A stretch of 64,000 bases of DNA from Thiosocius teredinicola (GTDB lineage: Bacteria > Pseudomonadota > Gammaproteobacteria > Chromatiales > Chromatiaceae). The DNA is taken from assembly GCF_002009425.1 (NCBI RefSeq), contig NZ_CP019936.1:4389297-4453296 (forward strand), written 5' to 3'. Positions 8,612-16,447 of the stretch are shown in pieces. A program made the position numbers and the translations under genes. Position 1 is the stretch's first letter, and every line of letters begins with the position of its first letter. Below the pieces are notes generated by a model that saw nothing but the letters and a program-made list of their open reading frames with translations, was not told where the DNA came from and made no database searches.

Positions 8612-10108
8612 ATGACCAAGCAAAAGGTGCTCAAGAATTCCAATTTTGGCCATCGTGTCGCTGAAGACGAAGTCGACGCACTCGCTAGCTATTTTGTGGA
8701 AACGGACAACTGGCAGCGACTAGTTTCGGGTGAAATTGATGTTGTATATGGCCCAAAGGGCTCTGGAAAAAGCGCGTTATACACTCTGCTTGTGGCTCGT
8801 TCAGACATGTTGTTTGACCAAGATATCTTGCTCGTCCCCGGCGAAAAGCCCCGGGGAACACCCGCATTTCGAGACATCGTTGTGGATCCACCCGCTTCTG
8901 AGGTGGAATTTGTTAACCTTTGGAAGCTATATTTCCTGTCTCTGCTTTCTGCAACATTTGAAGAATATGGAATAGAAAATAGAGAAGCTACCCATATTCG
9001 AGAACGACTCGCTGAGGAAGGCCTGATCAAAGGTCTATCATCACTGCGCGCCTTGGTGCATTCAGCTTTCAACTACGTAAAACGACTCCTGCGTCCAGAA
9101 GCTGTGGAAGGTACAGTTTCGGTAGATCCGAACACTCAATTACCAAACGGTTTCACTGGGAAAATCATATTTGCAGAACCCACTGCTGCCGCACGAGAGG
9201 AAGGGGTCGAATCAATCGACCACCTGATGGATATGGCGAATACTGCCCTCCGAAAATATGCCAAGTATAACGTCTGGATATTGCTTGACCGACTCGACGT
9301 CGCCTTTGCAGAAAGTCCTGAATTGGAGCAAAACGCTCTACGCGCACTATTTCGCGTATACCTTGACCTTTTGGATTTTGAACACATCCGGCTAAAGATA
9401 TTTTTACGCAGCGATATTTGGAACCGGATTACCAGTGAAGGATTTAGAGAAGCAAGCCATATCACTCGGCACGTTACGGTCAATTGGGACCGGAGTTCTT
9501 TGCTGAACCTTATTGTGCGCCGAGCTTTACACAACGATGAGCTGCGTGGCTTTTATGGCACGAATTTGGATAATGTTCTTGAATCGACGCAGTCGCAAGA
9601 AGCGTTTTTTTTCCGAATATGCCCGGACCAAGTGGATGTCGGCCCCAACAAGCCGTCGACGCTAGATTGGATACTCAGTCGTACAAGGGATGGAACCCAG
9701 CTCAACGCGCCTCGCGAACTGATCCACCTTCTTGGCTCCCTACGCACACAGCAACTTCGACGGTTTGAACTTGGCGAGCCGCCACCAGATGGAGAAGCAC
9801 TATTTGCCAGGCCCTCTTTTAAACAGGCTTTGCCAGAGGTCTCAGAGGTTAGACTAACTCAGACACTTTATGCTGAACATCCCGATTTGAGAACTCCAAT
9901 CGAAGCTCTTCGCGAACAACGAACACTACAACGACTGGATACTCTCGCGGCACTTTGGAAAATCGATGAAGCATCTGCTCGCGGCCTGGCTTCGCGGTTA
10001 GTTGAAGTAGGCTTTTTTGAACAGCGAGGCACACGTGAAGCTCCAGAGTATTGGGTTCCTTTTTTGTATAGAGATTCTCTTCGTCTTATACAAGGCGCTG
10101 CAGATTAA
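8612..10108 (+). CDS. P-loop ATPase of the Sll1717-like / STAND-related type
   Basis: A 498-residue protein. After NFGHRVAEDEVDALASYFVET comes the Walker A motif VVYGPKGSGKSALYTLL (about residues 44-60). A Walker B-like strand NVWILLDRLDVAF lies near 222-234, and FLRSDIWNRI near 270 resembles a sensor/arginine region. The rest is alpha-helical, with a C-terminal winged-helix-like part (AALWKIDEASARGLASRLVEVGFFEQRG). This layout matches proteins usually named P-loop ATPase, Sll1717 family, whose role is unknown but which are frequent in variable, defence-rich regions. It sits between two attC-like sites, like an unusually long gene cassette. There is no adjacent nuclease to define an effector. 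Confidence 0.75.
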   Translation: MTKQKVLKNSNFGHRVAEDEVDALASYFVETDNWQRLVSGEIDVVYGPKGSGKSALYTLLVARSDMLFDQDILLVPGEKPRGTPAFRDIVVDPPASEVEFVNLWKLYFLSLLSATFEEYGIENREATHIRERLAEEGLIKGLSSLRALVHSAFNYVKRLLRPEAVEGTVSVDPNTQLPNGFTGKIIFAEPTAAAREEGVESIDHLMDMANTALRKYAKYNVWILLDRLDVAFAESPELEQNALRALFRVYLDLLDFEHIRLKIFLRSDIWNRITSEGFREASHITRHVTVNWDRSSLLNLIVRRALHNDELRGFYGTNLDNVLESTQSQEAFFFRICPDQVDVGPNKPSTLDWILSRTRDGTQLNAPRELIHLLGSLRTQQLRRFELGEPPPDGEALFARPSFKQALPEVSEVRLTQTLYAEHPDLRTPIEALREQRTLQRLDTLAALWKIDEASARGLASRLVEVGFFEQRGTREAPEYWVPFLYRDSLRLIQGAAD

Positions 10109-10156
10109 CCTCTGCGATACAAGATGTGTGGACAACGGCTTGTGAATCAAGACGGA

Positions 10157-10226
10157 TCAAGGGGTCAGAGTTCTTGAACCGCTGCAGGAGAAAGGCTCTT
10201 CGTGATCAAGAACTCCTACCCTTTGA
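10157..10226. repeat. Inverted pair of 21-bp GGGTCAGAG-loop hairpin units
   Basis: Unit 10157-10177 reads TCAAGGGGTCAGAGTTCTTGA (stem TCAAG/CTTGA). A second unit at 10206-10226 is the same element in the opposite direction (TCAAGAACTCC...CTTTGA). Together they could form a larger hairpin across 28 bases, like the doublets of REP elements. The 283-bp gap that contains them (10109-10391) has no gene; its right end holds an attC-like site. Confidence 0.7.
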
Positions 10227-10293
10227 AGCGTAGTCGTTGGTTTGTTTGTTGCAGGATTGATCACTGCCTTACTCACACTTGAGGGATAGAACC

Positions 10294-10366
10294 GCACAAC
10301 AAAGCGATTGAGCCGTTCACTGCACGCACTCGGACATTCAGCACTCCGCTAACTTGGGCGTTAGAC
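10294..10366 (+). other. attC-like integron recombination site
   Basis: The left end is GCACAAC followed by AAAGCGATTGAGCCG; the right end is CCGCTAACTTGGGC followed by GTTAGAC, which fits the GTTRRRY core exactly. The spacing (73 bp) and the left/right words closely follow classical attC sites such as that of aadA cassettes. It includes CAGCACTCCG at 10339-10348. The downstream gene begins 26 bases after the core with its own ribosome-binding site. Confidence 0.65.
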
Positions 10367-10391
10367 TGAAAGGAATAAAGGGGAGGAGTTC

Positions 10392-11123
10392 ATGAGTCCG
10401 GACATGATAAAAGCTATTGGTGATGCGATATCGTCCGTTGCATGGCCACTTATCGTGTTGTATTTGATTATCTCGCAAAGAGGTGCCGTATCTTCTATTT
10501 TGTCAAATCTAGATTCATTTACTTTACCTGGCGGCGTTGAGGCGAAACTTCGCAAACGGGTGGAAAAAGAATCTGAGGCAGTACTAGAAGAAAAATTTAA
10601 CGACAAAATAGAGGTTTCAGAGCGTCAATTGATTGCAGCAGAAAGCGTGCGGCGCGCCTCTTTGGAGGGTGATATTTCTGCCGTAAGAAACCAAATATAC
10701 GATATAAGCAGGGAATACGAGAGAGTTCGTTCATCAATGTCATCGGGGGACGCAAGAACACGACGAATGGAAATTGTTATGACAAAAATGAGAACTTTGG
10801 GCCTGGCGGCTTTCCCCTTGCTTGATGAGCTAAAAGAAAGCACATCCCCCGGTGCCCGCTTAGCAGCAATTGCCGTTCTACAAGTAACTCCAAATATTGA
10901 ATATGTAGAGTGGCTTGCTGAACGCTTGAAAGTCGAGCAACCATTTGTTGGCTATCACGCCGCTGTAGCACTAGATGTCGCTGCTAGGGTTGTTAACACT
11001 GACCAGCACCCACGTTTTCTATCTGCAATTTCGGAAGCGAAGAAATATCTTGGCGAGTCCCGCAGGAATAGCGATCGGTGGCATATGCTTGATAGGGCAG
11101 AAAGACAAGTTCTCGACCAATAA
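10392..11123 (+). CDS. Hypothetical membrane-anchored coiled-coil protein
   Basis: A 243-residue protein of unrecognised family. One N-terminal membrane segment (AWPLIVLYLIISQ, residues 17-30) is followed by a long charged coiled-coil stretch (about 50-130: KLRKRVEKESEAVLEEKFNDKIEVSE and on). The C-terminal 110 residues are helical and HEAT-like (LAAIAVLQVTPNIEYVEWLAERLK, GYHAAVALDVAARVV). Start ATG at 10392 has the strong site GGGAGGAG. AT-rich codon use and flanking attC-like sites suggest acquisition as a cassette. Confidence 0.7.
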   Translation: MSPDMIKAIGDAISSVAWPLIVLYLIISQRGAVSSILSNLDSFTLPGGVEAKLRKRVEKESEAVLEEKFNDKIEVSERQLIAAESVRRASLEGDISAVRNQIYDISREYERVRSSMSSGDARTRRMEIVMTKMRTLGLAAFPLLDELKESTSPGARLAAIAVLQVTPNIEYVEWLAERLKVEQPFVGYHAAVALDVAARVVNTDQHPRFLSAISEAKKYLGESRRNSDRWHMLDRAERQVLDQ

Positions 11124-11192
11124 AATTGGCCAGCAAACGCCCGCATATGCCTATGGCCATTGGATTCGGGATCAATAAACGACAAACCCGAA

Positions 11193-11323
11193 ACCCAGCA
11201 AAGCTTTCGAGCCGCTCGGTATGCGCGCTAGGATACTCAGCACTCCGCGCCTATTTGCGAATGCATTCCGCATTTTTTCGCAAACGGCGTATGCACTCGG
11301 CGCAGCTTAGCTGGGCGTTAGGT
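11193..11323 (+). other. attC-like integron recombination site
   Basis: The left part ACCCAGCAAAGCTTTCGAGCCG and right part GCAGCTTAGCTGGGC-GTTAGGT parallel the site at 10294-10366; the core GTTAGGT (11317-11323) fits GTTRRRY. The variable centre carries CAGCACTCCG (11238-11247) and an AT-rich inverted stretch. The 313-bp gap 11124-11436 is filled by this site, a 21-bp hairpin unit and a second short attC-like site. Confidence 0.6.
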
Positions 11324-11336
11324 AGCTTCATAATGA

Positions 11337-11357
11337 TCAAGGGGTCAGAGTTGTTGA
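11337..11357 (+). repeat. 21-bp GGGTCAGAG-loop hairpin unit
   Basis: TCAAGGGGTCAGAGTTGTTGA, with flanks extending the stem to GATCAA/TTGATC. Compared with the unit at 10157 the right arm changed (CTTGA to GTTGA), and pairing is kept by shifting the stem outward. It lies between two attC-like sites, 13 bases from one and 11 from the other. Confidence 0.7.
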
Positions 11358-11368
11358 TCGGTGTCGTT

Positions 11369-11414
11369 GCCAGCAAACGACCGCAGCGACCTCTGATTTG
11401 CTAATGTGTTAGGC
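11369..11414 (+). other. Short attC-like site
   Basis: GCCAGCAAA near the left end pairs with TTTGCT near the right end, followed by the core GTTAGGC (11408-11414), a perfect GTTRRRY. At 46 bp it is shorter than typical attC sites. The following gene begins 22 bases after the core. Confidence 0.45.
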
Positions 11415-11436
11415 GCGCCACCCTGGGTACCGACCC

Positions 11437-12126
11437 ATGTTTTCACTGCCAGAATCACCCACATTGAAAGTTGCGTTGTTCGTTCTGGCCGCCTTGGGCG
11501 TGTCGGTAATGGCGATGGCCGGCGGCGCTTACCTGTACGAATTGGCCGCGAAGCCGAAAACCGCGTTTTATGCCGAGCTCGGTAGCTTGGCACTTCAGCT
11601 CGGTGTAGCGGTTATCGTGGGCGCGCTCATCAAGGTCGTGGTCGATTGGGGCCTATCTCAGCGCGCCCGCTACAACGAGAAGCTCGAGGCCAGAAAGGAA
11701 TTCATGCGACGAGTACGGGCAATGCATGTGGTGATTCAGAACGCGAAGGATCTGCTAAACGCGCACCAGAGTGCCAAGACTTGGGGCGAACAGTCACGGC
11801 GGTTGATGGAATTGCGGCCCGAGGTGGAAGAGATTTCGGAAGACCTGAAGGCGTCACACGGACTCTTCGCCCAGCAGGCCACGATCATCGAGGGGCTTGA
11901 GGCCATCATCGTGTACCTCACAGAGAGTGGCAGGGAATATGTCGATAGCCATGGCGTTGTGGATAGTGACTTCAAGAATGGCGAGCGGCTCGCCACGACT
12001 ATTCATAGAACCGGTATGACGTGGGTTCAAGACTTCATGCAAGGCGGCACCGACTACCAGCAGCGATACGTCGCGAATCTCTCCAAATCGAAAGGCACAA
12101 TGCGTAAAGAGGTCTACGGCGCCTGA
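11437..12126 (+). CDS. Hypothetical two-segment membrane protein with cytosolic helical domain
   Basis: A 229-residue protein I cannot assign to a family. Two hydrophobic segments (residues about 9-35, VALFVLAALGVSVMAMAGG; and 48-70, LALQLGVAVIVGALIKVVVDW) are followed by about 150 soluble, mainly helical residues that start with a basic charged stretch (RARYNEKLEARKEFMRR). No clear ribosome-binding site precedes ATG 11437. Its stop codon is embedded in GCCTGAC (12121-12127), a one-mismatch attC left-end box, which is the usual way cassette genes end. Confidence 0.7.
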   Translation: MFSLPESPTLKVALFVLAALGVSVMAMAGGAYLYELAAKPKTAFYAELGSLALQLGVAVIVGALIKVVVDWGLSQRARYNEKLEARKEFMRRVRAMHVVIQNAKDLLNAHQSAKTWGEQSRRLMELRPEVEEISEDLKASHGLFAQQATIIEGLEAIIVYLTESGREYVDSHGVVDSDFKNGERLATTIHRTGMTWVQDFMQGGTDYQQRYVANLSKSKGTMRKEVYGA

Positions 12127-12156
12127 CAAGCAATAGAATGCGGAATCAAGGCGGAA

Positions 12157-12177
12157 TCAAGGGGTAAGAGTTCTTGA
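12157..12177 (+). repeat. 21-bp GGGTCAGAG-loop hairpin unit next to a half attC site
   Basis: TCAAGGGGTAAGAGTTCTTGA with stem TCAAG/CTTGA. It lies 29 bases after GCCTGAC, a left attC box, while no matching right box is seen nearby. The hairpin unit may have replaced or disrupted the right half of that site. Confidence 0.65.
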
Positions 12178-12281
12178 CGGCCTTGTTCTTCTTTCGCGCT
12201 GTTCAATACAAATACAACTGATACGGCTGGCGCTACCTGAGAACGCACGAGCCAGGATGATTCAAATCAAGGAAAATAAAA

Positions 12282-12767
12282 ATGTTGAGAAATTTTATAT
12301 CGCTGATGTCACTTGTCTTGCTCGCCTCTTGCGCGACAACCGCACTGCCACCTGATTACAGCGGCCCAGTAGCTACGATACAAGAAACAGCGGCGAGAGT
12401 AGACAGTGGGAAAGCGCAAATGTTTTTCTTGAGTAAGATCGATGGCAACTACATAGAGGAAAATAGTAGTGCAAGGTCATTCCAGCAATCCTATGGTAAT
12501 GGCAATAACCTAACGATTGTTAACACGCCGTATCAGATACCTGCGCAAGCCCACACTTACACGATTACCGGCAGCCACGTTTGGGCGATGGATGGCAGAG
12601 CGATTTTCGAAGATAGCTTGGAAGTCTCTGGGGAAGTGACTTTTACTCCAAAGACAGATCATACCTACTTGATTGGCGGGGAGCTGAAGAATGACGAATC
12701 TCGGGTTTGGATAAAGGACAATGAAACCGGCGAGGTCGTCGCGGAGTTCGCCAAACGCGATCCCTGA
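12282..12767 (+). CDS. Hypothetical lipoprotein
   Basis: A 161-residue protein with a lipoprotein signal (MLRNFISLMSLVLLASC, lipobox LASC, lipid-bearing Cys17). The mature part is beta-rich with short repeated strands (YTITGSHVWAMDGRAIFEDSL, VTFTPKTDHTYLIGGELKND) and ends in a basic residue-rich tail, which suggests a small beta-sandwich facing the periplasm. Start ATG 12282 follows AAGGAAAATAAAA, a good ribosome-binding site. Not recognised further. Confidence 0.7.
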   Translation: MLRNFISLMSLVLLASCATTALPPDYSGPVATIQETAARVDSGKAQMFFLSKIDGNYIEENSSARSFQQSYGNGNNLTIVNTPYQIPAQAHTYTITGSHVWAMDGRAIFEDSLEVSGEVTFTPKTDHTYLIGGELKNDESRVWIKDNETGEVVAEFAKRDP

Positions 12768-12795
12768 ACGTCATCGCGACTACAAGTAATAAGCA

Positions 12796-12816
12796 TCAAG
12801 GGGTCAGAGTTCTCGG
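12796..12816 (+). repeat. 21-bp GGGTCAGAG-loop hairpin unit, right arm degraded
   Basis: TCAAGGGGTCAGAGTTCTCGG; the left arm and loop are intact, but the right arm is CTCGG instead of CTTGA. Ten bases later lies GGCGTTAGCT (GTTAGCT at 12826-12832), similar to an attC right end, so this unit also sits in a cassette junction. Confidence 0.6.
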
Positions 12817-12856
12817 TCACTTGGCGTTAGCTTCAAATAGGAAATCGGCAACCGAA

Positions 12857-13321
12857 ATGGAATCATCGAAGATCAATGGCCAATGTCTCTGTGGAGAAGT
12901 GCAGTTCTTCATCGAGGGTGAGCACTTTGGTATCTACCAGTGTCACTGTTCCGAATGCCGGAGGATCACGGGAAGCGCTGCAAACTCCTCCTGTATTGTC
13001 CCGGTCGGTCGGTTCTCGTGGGTCAGGGGTGAATCCAAAATCACGTCTTACATTCATGAATCAGGCTACCGGTCCGATTTCTGTTCGCGCTGCGGCTCGG
13101 CGGCGCCAAGTATTATGAGAAACGGCGAGCATTTTTGGGTTCCAGCAGGCGCGCTTGAAGATGTCGGACAACTGGCTGTAGCTGCTCACCTTTGCGTTGC
13201 TTCAAAGGCACGATGGGAAACTAGTCCAAGCGATGGCATTCGCTATGAAGCAGTTCCGGCGTTCGAAGAACTGGCAGCGGCTTTAGGGGTGGCAAGAGAA
13301 TCAAGGGGCCAGAGTACTTGA
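12857..13321 (+). CDS. GFA family (glutathione-dependent formaldehyde-activating-like) zinc protein
   Basis: A 154-residue CENP-V/GFA-type protein. The zinc ligands follow the family pattern: CLCGEV near the N-terminus, then CHCSECRR, then FCSRCGS. The fold (Mss4-like) binds two zinc ions; members are annotated as formaldehyde-activating or S-modifying enzymes, but most, including this one, have no proven activity. ATG 12857 is preferred because it starts just before the first motif; an upstream TTG at 12821 is possible. The last six residues (SRGQST) and the stop codon are exactly the 21-bp hairpin repeat at 13301-13321 read in frame, so the original C-terminus has probably been replaced. 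Confidence 0.85.
   Translation: MESSKINGQCLCGEVQFFIEGEHFGIYQCHCSECRRITGSAANSSCIVPVGRFSWVRGESKITSYIHESGYRSDFCSRCGSAAPSIMRNGEHFWVPAGALEDVGQLAVAAHLCVASKARWETSPSDGIRYEAVPAFEELAAALGVARESRGQST
13301..13321 (+). repeat. 21-bp hairpin unit forming the end of a coding region
   Basis: TCAAGGGGCCAGAGTACTTGA, stem TCAAG/CTTGA, is in frame with the GFA gene and supplies its last six codons plus TGA. Confidence 0.7.
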
Positions 13322-13348
13322 TCGATGAGATAACCCGATCACAACAGA

Positions 13349-14545
13349 TCACCCCGCTTTCTTCTGCAGCATGAACCGCTGCGTTTTGAACGCGAACAAT
13401 CCAACACCGGCTGCTAACAGGAGGTAAGTTCGGGGTTCGGGTACGCGACTCAGTATGGGGGTAACAAGTAGTGGAGAACCCTTGTTTAACAGGATCTGTC
13501 CTCGATGATTGATCGCTACCGGCGGATAGATATGCTGATAAGGCTCCAGGGCGAGCAGCGGGGTGAGGTCGAAGAACCCTTCGGTAGCGCTATACACAAA
13601 CGGTTTGCTGTCGACCACGCCAATGATTTCGCCGAGGTCGTTTATGCCCGTCGCGTAGACGCAGTCGCCACCAAGTACCTCATTCAGATCGATGAGCCCG
13701 GCATCCGGATCATAGAGAAAGGCGTTGTAACCCCCAATAGAGTCCAAGGGTGTACAGGTCGTCCACGAAGAGTACGTGTTCCCACCGTTTAGAACCACTT
13801 GGCCGGCGTTATTCAGCCCCTCCGGCTCGATCCATTCATATCCCAGATTGCCAAATTCGAGAAAGGTGCCGTCGGTGCGACGCAAAAAAGCCGACCGATT
13901 CTCTGCTTCATCTATGCTGATACCGACGACTTCACCTCGGTCATTGATGAGCCTTGCATAGCTCGAGGCATCAAACGACCGAGCTTCGTCTCCGGGCGGA
14001 TCGAGAAACTCAGTGCCCACATTGGGGGTATACACGTGCGCATGAAAGGCATGCTGCGTGAACATGATCGGTTGATCTACCAAGGCGACTGCGCCCGCGA
14101 CCTGACCGAGATTGTTGAGATCAAATGCTATAGGCGAAAATATCGTCGGCACTTCGGTGACCTTGCCGCCGAGTACATTGTCGGGATAACCCTCGCCTCC
14201 AGGATAAACGAAGGGATCACCGCCGCGTAACCCGTTGATCAGCAGTTGACCCCGGTCATTCATATCGACGGGTAAGTTGGCCCTAACTTCACTCGTGATC
14301 GACCGCACCCCCTCGGCCGGGGTATACAGAAACGGAAGCGGGTAAACACTGTATACATAGCCGAGGACCTGCCCGTGGTTATTCAGACTTGTGCCGATTG
14401 CTTCGGTATATGGGCCCCAATAGGGGCTCAGATCGGTAACGGTGTACCGCGAAGCCGTGGCCCAAGACGCTGACGGAAACAGGACGATCGCGAAGATCGA
14501 AGAAAGCACTAACCACACGAACTTGCCTTGTACATGACCTGTCAT
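13349..14545 (-). CDS. PEP-CTERM protein with HAF-type repeats
   Basis: A 398-residue exported protein. An N-terminal signal (VWLVLSSIFAIVLFPSASWA) leads to a body built from HAF-like repeats of the type 'xxLNNxGQVxGxV' seen at least seven times (SLNNHGQVLGYV, DMNDRGQLLING, DLNNLGQVAGAV, LINDRGEVVGIS, GLNNAGQVVLNG, GINDLGEIIGVV, AINHRGQILLNK), which probably form a beta-propeller. The C-terminus has the PEP-CTERM tripartite signal: VPEPRTYLLLAAGVGLF then a basic end (KTQRFMLQKK). Such proteins are cut by exosortase and sent to the surface or extracellular matrix. No exosortase gene is in the window. Gene orientation opposes most neighbours. A strong Shine-Dalgarno-like GGGAGATGG lies before ATG 14545. 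Confidence 0.88.
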   Translation of the reverse strand: MTGHVQGKFVWLVLSSIFAIVLFPSASWATASRYTVTDLSPYWGPYTEAIGTSLNNHGQVLGYVYSVYPLPFLYTPAEGVRSITSEVRANLPVDMNDRGQLLINGLRGGDPFVYPGGEGYPDNVLGGKVTEVPTIFSPIAFDLNNLGQVAGAVALVDQPIMFTQHAFHAHVYTPNVGTEFLDPPGDEARSFDASSYARLINDRGEVVGISIDEAENRSAFLRRTDGTFLEFGNLGYEWIEPEGLNNAGQVVLNGGNTYSSWTTCTPLDSIGGYNAFLYDPDAGLIDLNEVLGGDCVYATGINDLGEIIGVVDSKPFVYSATEGFFDLTPLLALEPYQHIYPPVAINHRGQILLNKGSPLLVTPILSRVPEPRTYLLLAAGVGLFAFKTQRFMLQKKAG

Positions 14546-14814
14546 CGTTCCATCTCCCTGGGATCAGGTTGTAGCCTGGCTGTGCACTGACTCTAGAAGG
14601 CGCCTCCCGTTTCGTCAAACAAACGATTTAGCCTGTCAGAAAAGTGAAAGATTTTGCCCTTATCGATGTAGAAAGCGCTCGGGCATCACAGCTCTTGACC
14701 ACGAAAGGCCTTGCGACCTGCCTTGGCCAGCACCGAACAAGTGGCCCGCCTGTTCACACGCGCACTCCCAGCCGAATCACGCAACGAATGCAGCGCTTCC
14801 TCTGAGTCGTGGGA

Positions 14815-15210
14815 CTACTCCGTTCCCGTGGTGCAGAAAAACGTCTGGTGTTCGCGAATGCCGCCCTTCAGTGCGGCATCCTGACACTGCCGGTCGTGCA
14901 GGTGGCAGCGGTCCACCTCGGTCTCTGAATCGCAGTCTTCACAGATGACCGAGACGCTTGCCAGATTGGTGCAGACACAGGCGCCCTGCACTATGTCCGC
15001 CTGGACGCCGATATTGGCATATGCTTTCTGCAATGGAGCCTGTTGGCCAACGTAGGAATCGCTGGCGCCGAGTTTCAGGGTATAGATTTGGCGTTCTGAT
15101 GCGACGTTTTCGACCGTGTCCAACGCATGGTTCGCGCCGCTCAGGGTAAATAGGGCGCAAGCGGCCGCCAGACGCGCCCCGATTGACGATGTGCGAGTAA
15201 AGTAAGACAT
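14815..15210 (-). CDS. Hypothetical exported cysteine-rich protein
   Basis: A 131-residue protein with a signal peptide (MSYFTRTSSIGARLAAACALFTLSGANHA) and a mature part with clustered cysteines (GACVCTN, VICEDCDSE, DRCHLHDRQCQD, FFCTTG), probably disulfide-bonded in the periplasm. Start ATG 15210 is chosen because AAGGAGAATTGCA precedes it; an in-frame upstream start would add 17 residues without a ribosome-binding site. No family recognised. The 269-bp stretch 14546-14814 on its 3' side and the 263-bp stretch on its 5' side contain no further gene; the latter holds an attC-like site and a hairpin unit. Confidence 0.6.
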   Translation of the reverse strand: MSYFTRTSSIGARLAAACALFTLSGANHALDTVENVASERQIYTLKLGASDSYVGQQAPLQKAYANIGVQADIVQGACVCTNLASVSVICEDCDSETEVDRCHLHDRQCQDAALKGGIREHQTFFCTTGTE

Positions 15211-15338
15211 TGCAATTCTCCTTGTTTGGTACGGTCGCTTCATTTCAGGGTGGCGTGACACACCGCTGGTGGTACGCCTTTCCTGTCGGTCTCATGAAAC
15301 GTATACGGACCCCGCGACCATTCGGATCAGTCGCGCTC

Positions 15339-15452
15339 GCCGAACGACAAAGGCGTCAGGGAATCAATAGGATCAAAGAGGATCAAGGAGTCGGAGTTCA
15401 TGATCCGCCATACGGCGCTCCGCACCGGCTGCCACATTAGCGGGCGTTCGGC
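15339..15452 (+). other. attC-like site containing a hairpin repeat unit
   Basis: The outer boxes GCCGAAC (15339-15345) and GTTCGGC (15446-15452) are exact reverse complements, with GGCTGCCACATTAGCGGGC before the right core, similar to other attC right ends here. The core deviates from GTTRRRY at one base. The 21-bp hairpin unit at 15383-15403 lies in the middle of the site, consistent with insertion into the variable attC loop. A decayed methyltransferase copy begins 21 bases downstream. Confidence 0.45.
15383..15403 (+). repeat. 21-bp GGGTCAGAG-type hairpin unit, variant
   Basis: TCAAGGAGTCGGAGTTCATGA, with flanks giving the stem GGATCA/TGATCC. Both arms differ from other units, but pairing is kept; the loop is GGAGTCGGAGTT. 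Confidence 0.6.
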
Positions 15453-15473
15453 GACGAACACACGGAGAGGGTT

Positions 15474-15764
15474 TTGACCATCAAGCCCTATCCCCGCAGA
15501 CTGAAGAACAAGGTTAATAACTACCCTTTTTTCGAAATCTCAAGAAAGAGCGGTAAACATGCTCTGCGTGCGACGACAGCGGCCCCTTCGGGATGTTGCC
15601 CCCCCCCTACGGGAATACGAAAGCATGCCAAGTGTCCGGCGTGCGGCTCGCTGGTAAAGGCTCCGAATTCAGTTCGTGGTTGTCACGGCGGGAAAGCGGC
15701 TATTGGAAGAACGGATTTCACGGTCTCTAATGCTTTGGCCCGCTTAGGCCAGAGCACCATGTAA
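15474..15764 (+). pseudogene. Truncated, frameshifted copy of the downstream methyltransferase gene
   Basis: DNA from the TTG at 15474 to about 15690 aligns with the start of the gene at 16448: shared words include CGCAGACTGAAGAACAAGG, CGAAATCTCAAGAAAGAG, ACAGCGGCCC, CGGGATGTT, CATGCCAA and CAGTTCGTGGTTGT. Relative to the intact gene there is a 4-base loss after the first 15 codons, a 1-base loss and a 2-base gain, so the first segment (RRLKNK) and the zinc-knuckle-like segment (RKHAKCPACGSL) are in frame while the part between is scrambled. After about 15690 similarity stops and the remainder to the stop at 15764 is unrelated. The methyltransferase core is absent, so it cannot be functional. 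Confidence 0.75.
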
Positions 15765-15856
15765 CATAACAACACCATCGTTACTGTCAGCGCAGTGCGG
15801 CAAGCCATCGCCATGCCACTTTGCACTGCTATTTGCGACAAACTTGAGGTACCAAC

Positions 15857-16297
15857 ATGCGCAAATTGATCTGGATGGCAGCATTATTCGGCAGTTCCAT
15901 GAGCTGCCTCGCTGCCCCCGATGAAGAGGTCGTCGAAGCCATGACGAAACTTACCTCTCTGACTGCAGAAGAAATTCGACAAGACTACGATGCCTGCGAC
16001 AGTGGCGTAACGCTTCGAATGAAGATCTGTGCCAGCTATCACTGGGTCGCTGAGGACGTTCGGCTGAATAAGATTTACGCACAGGTAAGAGCCAAGGCAA
16101 AAGAAGTGGGATACGAGCCCTCGCTCATTGAGGCTCAACGCGCTTGGCTGGCCTACCGGGATACGACGTGTGCTTTTGAAGGAGAAATGGGGGCCGGCGG
16201 CGGCACGGCGGAAGGGCTGTATGTTCTTTCTTGCCGCGAGCGCCTAACCAAAGAACGTACGGATGATCTTGCTGAGTACTTGAAGGATACAAATTGA
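15857..16297 (+). CDS. LprI-like (DUF1311) exported protein
   Basis: A 146-residue protein with a signal peptide (MRKLIWMAALFGSSMSCLA). The mature part matches the lysozyme-inhibitor LprI/DUF1311 pattern: spaced cysteines, LNKIYAQVRAKAKE, then IEAQRAWLAYRDTTCAFE, a glycine-rich stretch and a final CRERLTKERTDDLAEYL. Some members inhibit lysozyme; for most the function is unknown. It probably acts in the periplasm. ATG 15857 has GAGGTACCAAC as ribosome-binding site. Located between the decayed methyltransferase copy and the intact gene, so the duplication flanks it. Confidence 0.8.
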   Translation: MRKLIWMAALFGSSMSCLAAPDEEVVEAMTKLTSLTAEEIRQDYDACDSGVTLRMKICASYHWVAEDVRLNKIYAQVRAKAKEVGYEPSLIEAQRAWLAYRDTTCAFEGEMGAGGGTAEGLYVLSCRERLTKERTDDLAEYLKDTN

Positions 16298-16388
16298 GGT
16301 AGCCCCCTTGCACCGCCGCAAGCGCAACGAATCTCTTGACCGACAAGCTGCAATCCCATTGCGGATGGCTGCACGACTGTTGTGCATA

Positions 16389-16430
16389 CAGCACTCCGAA
16401 AGGGCCGGCTCATTCGGCGTGCAACGGCGA
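16389..16430 (+). other. Degenerate attC-like right end
   Basis: CAGCACTCCG (16389-16398), the 10-mer shared by three better attC-like sites, followed by GGGCCGGCTCATTCGGCGTGCAACGG, which resembles an attC right end (GGCTTAACTCGGCGTTAG) with several substitutions. The methyltransferase gene starts 18 bases later. Confidence 0.35.
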
Positions 16431-16447
16431 ACAGACGGGAGATAGTC

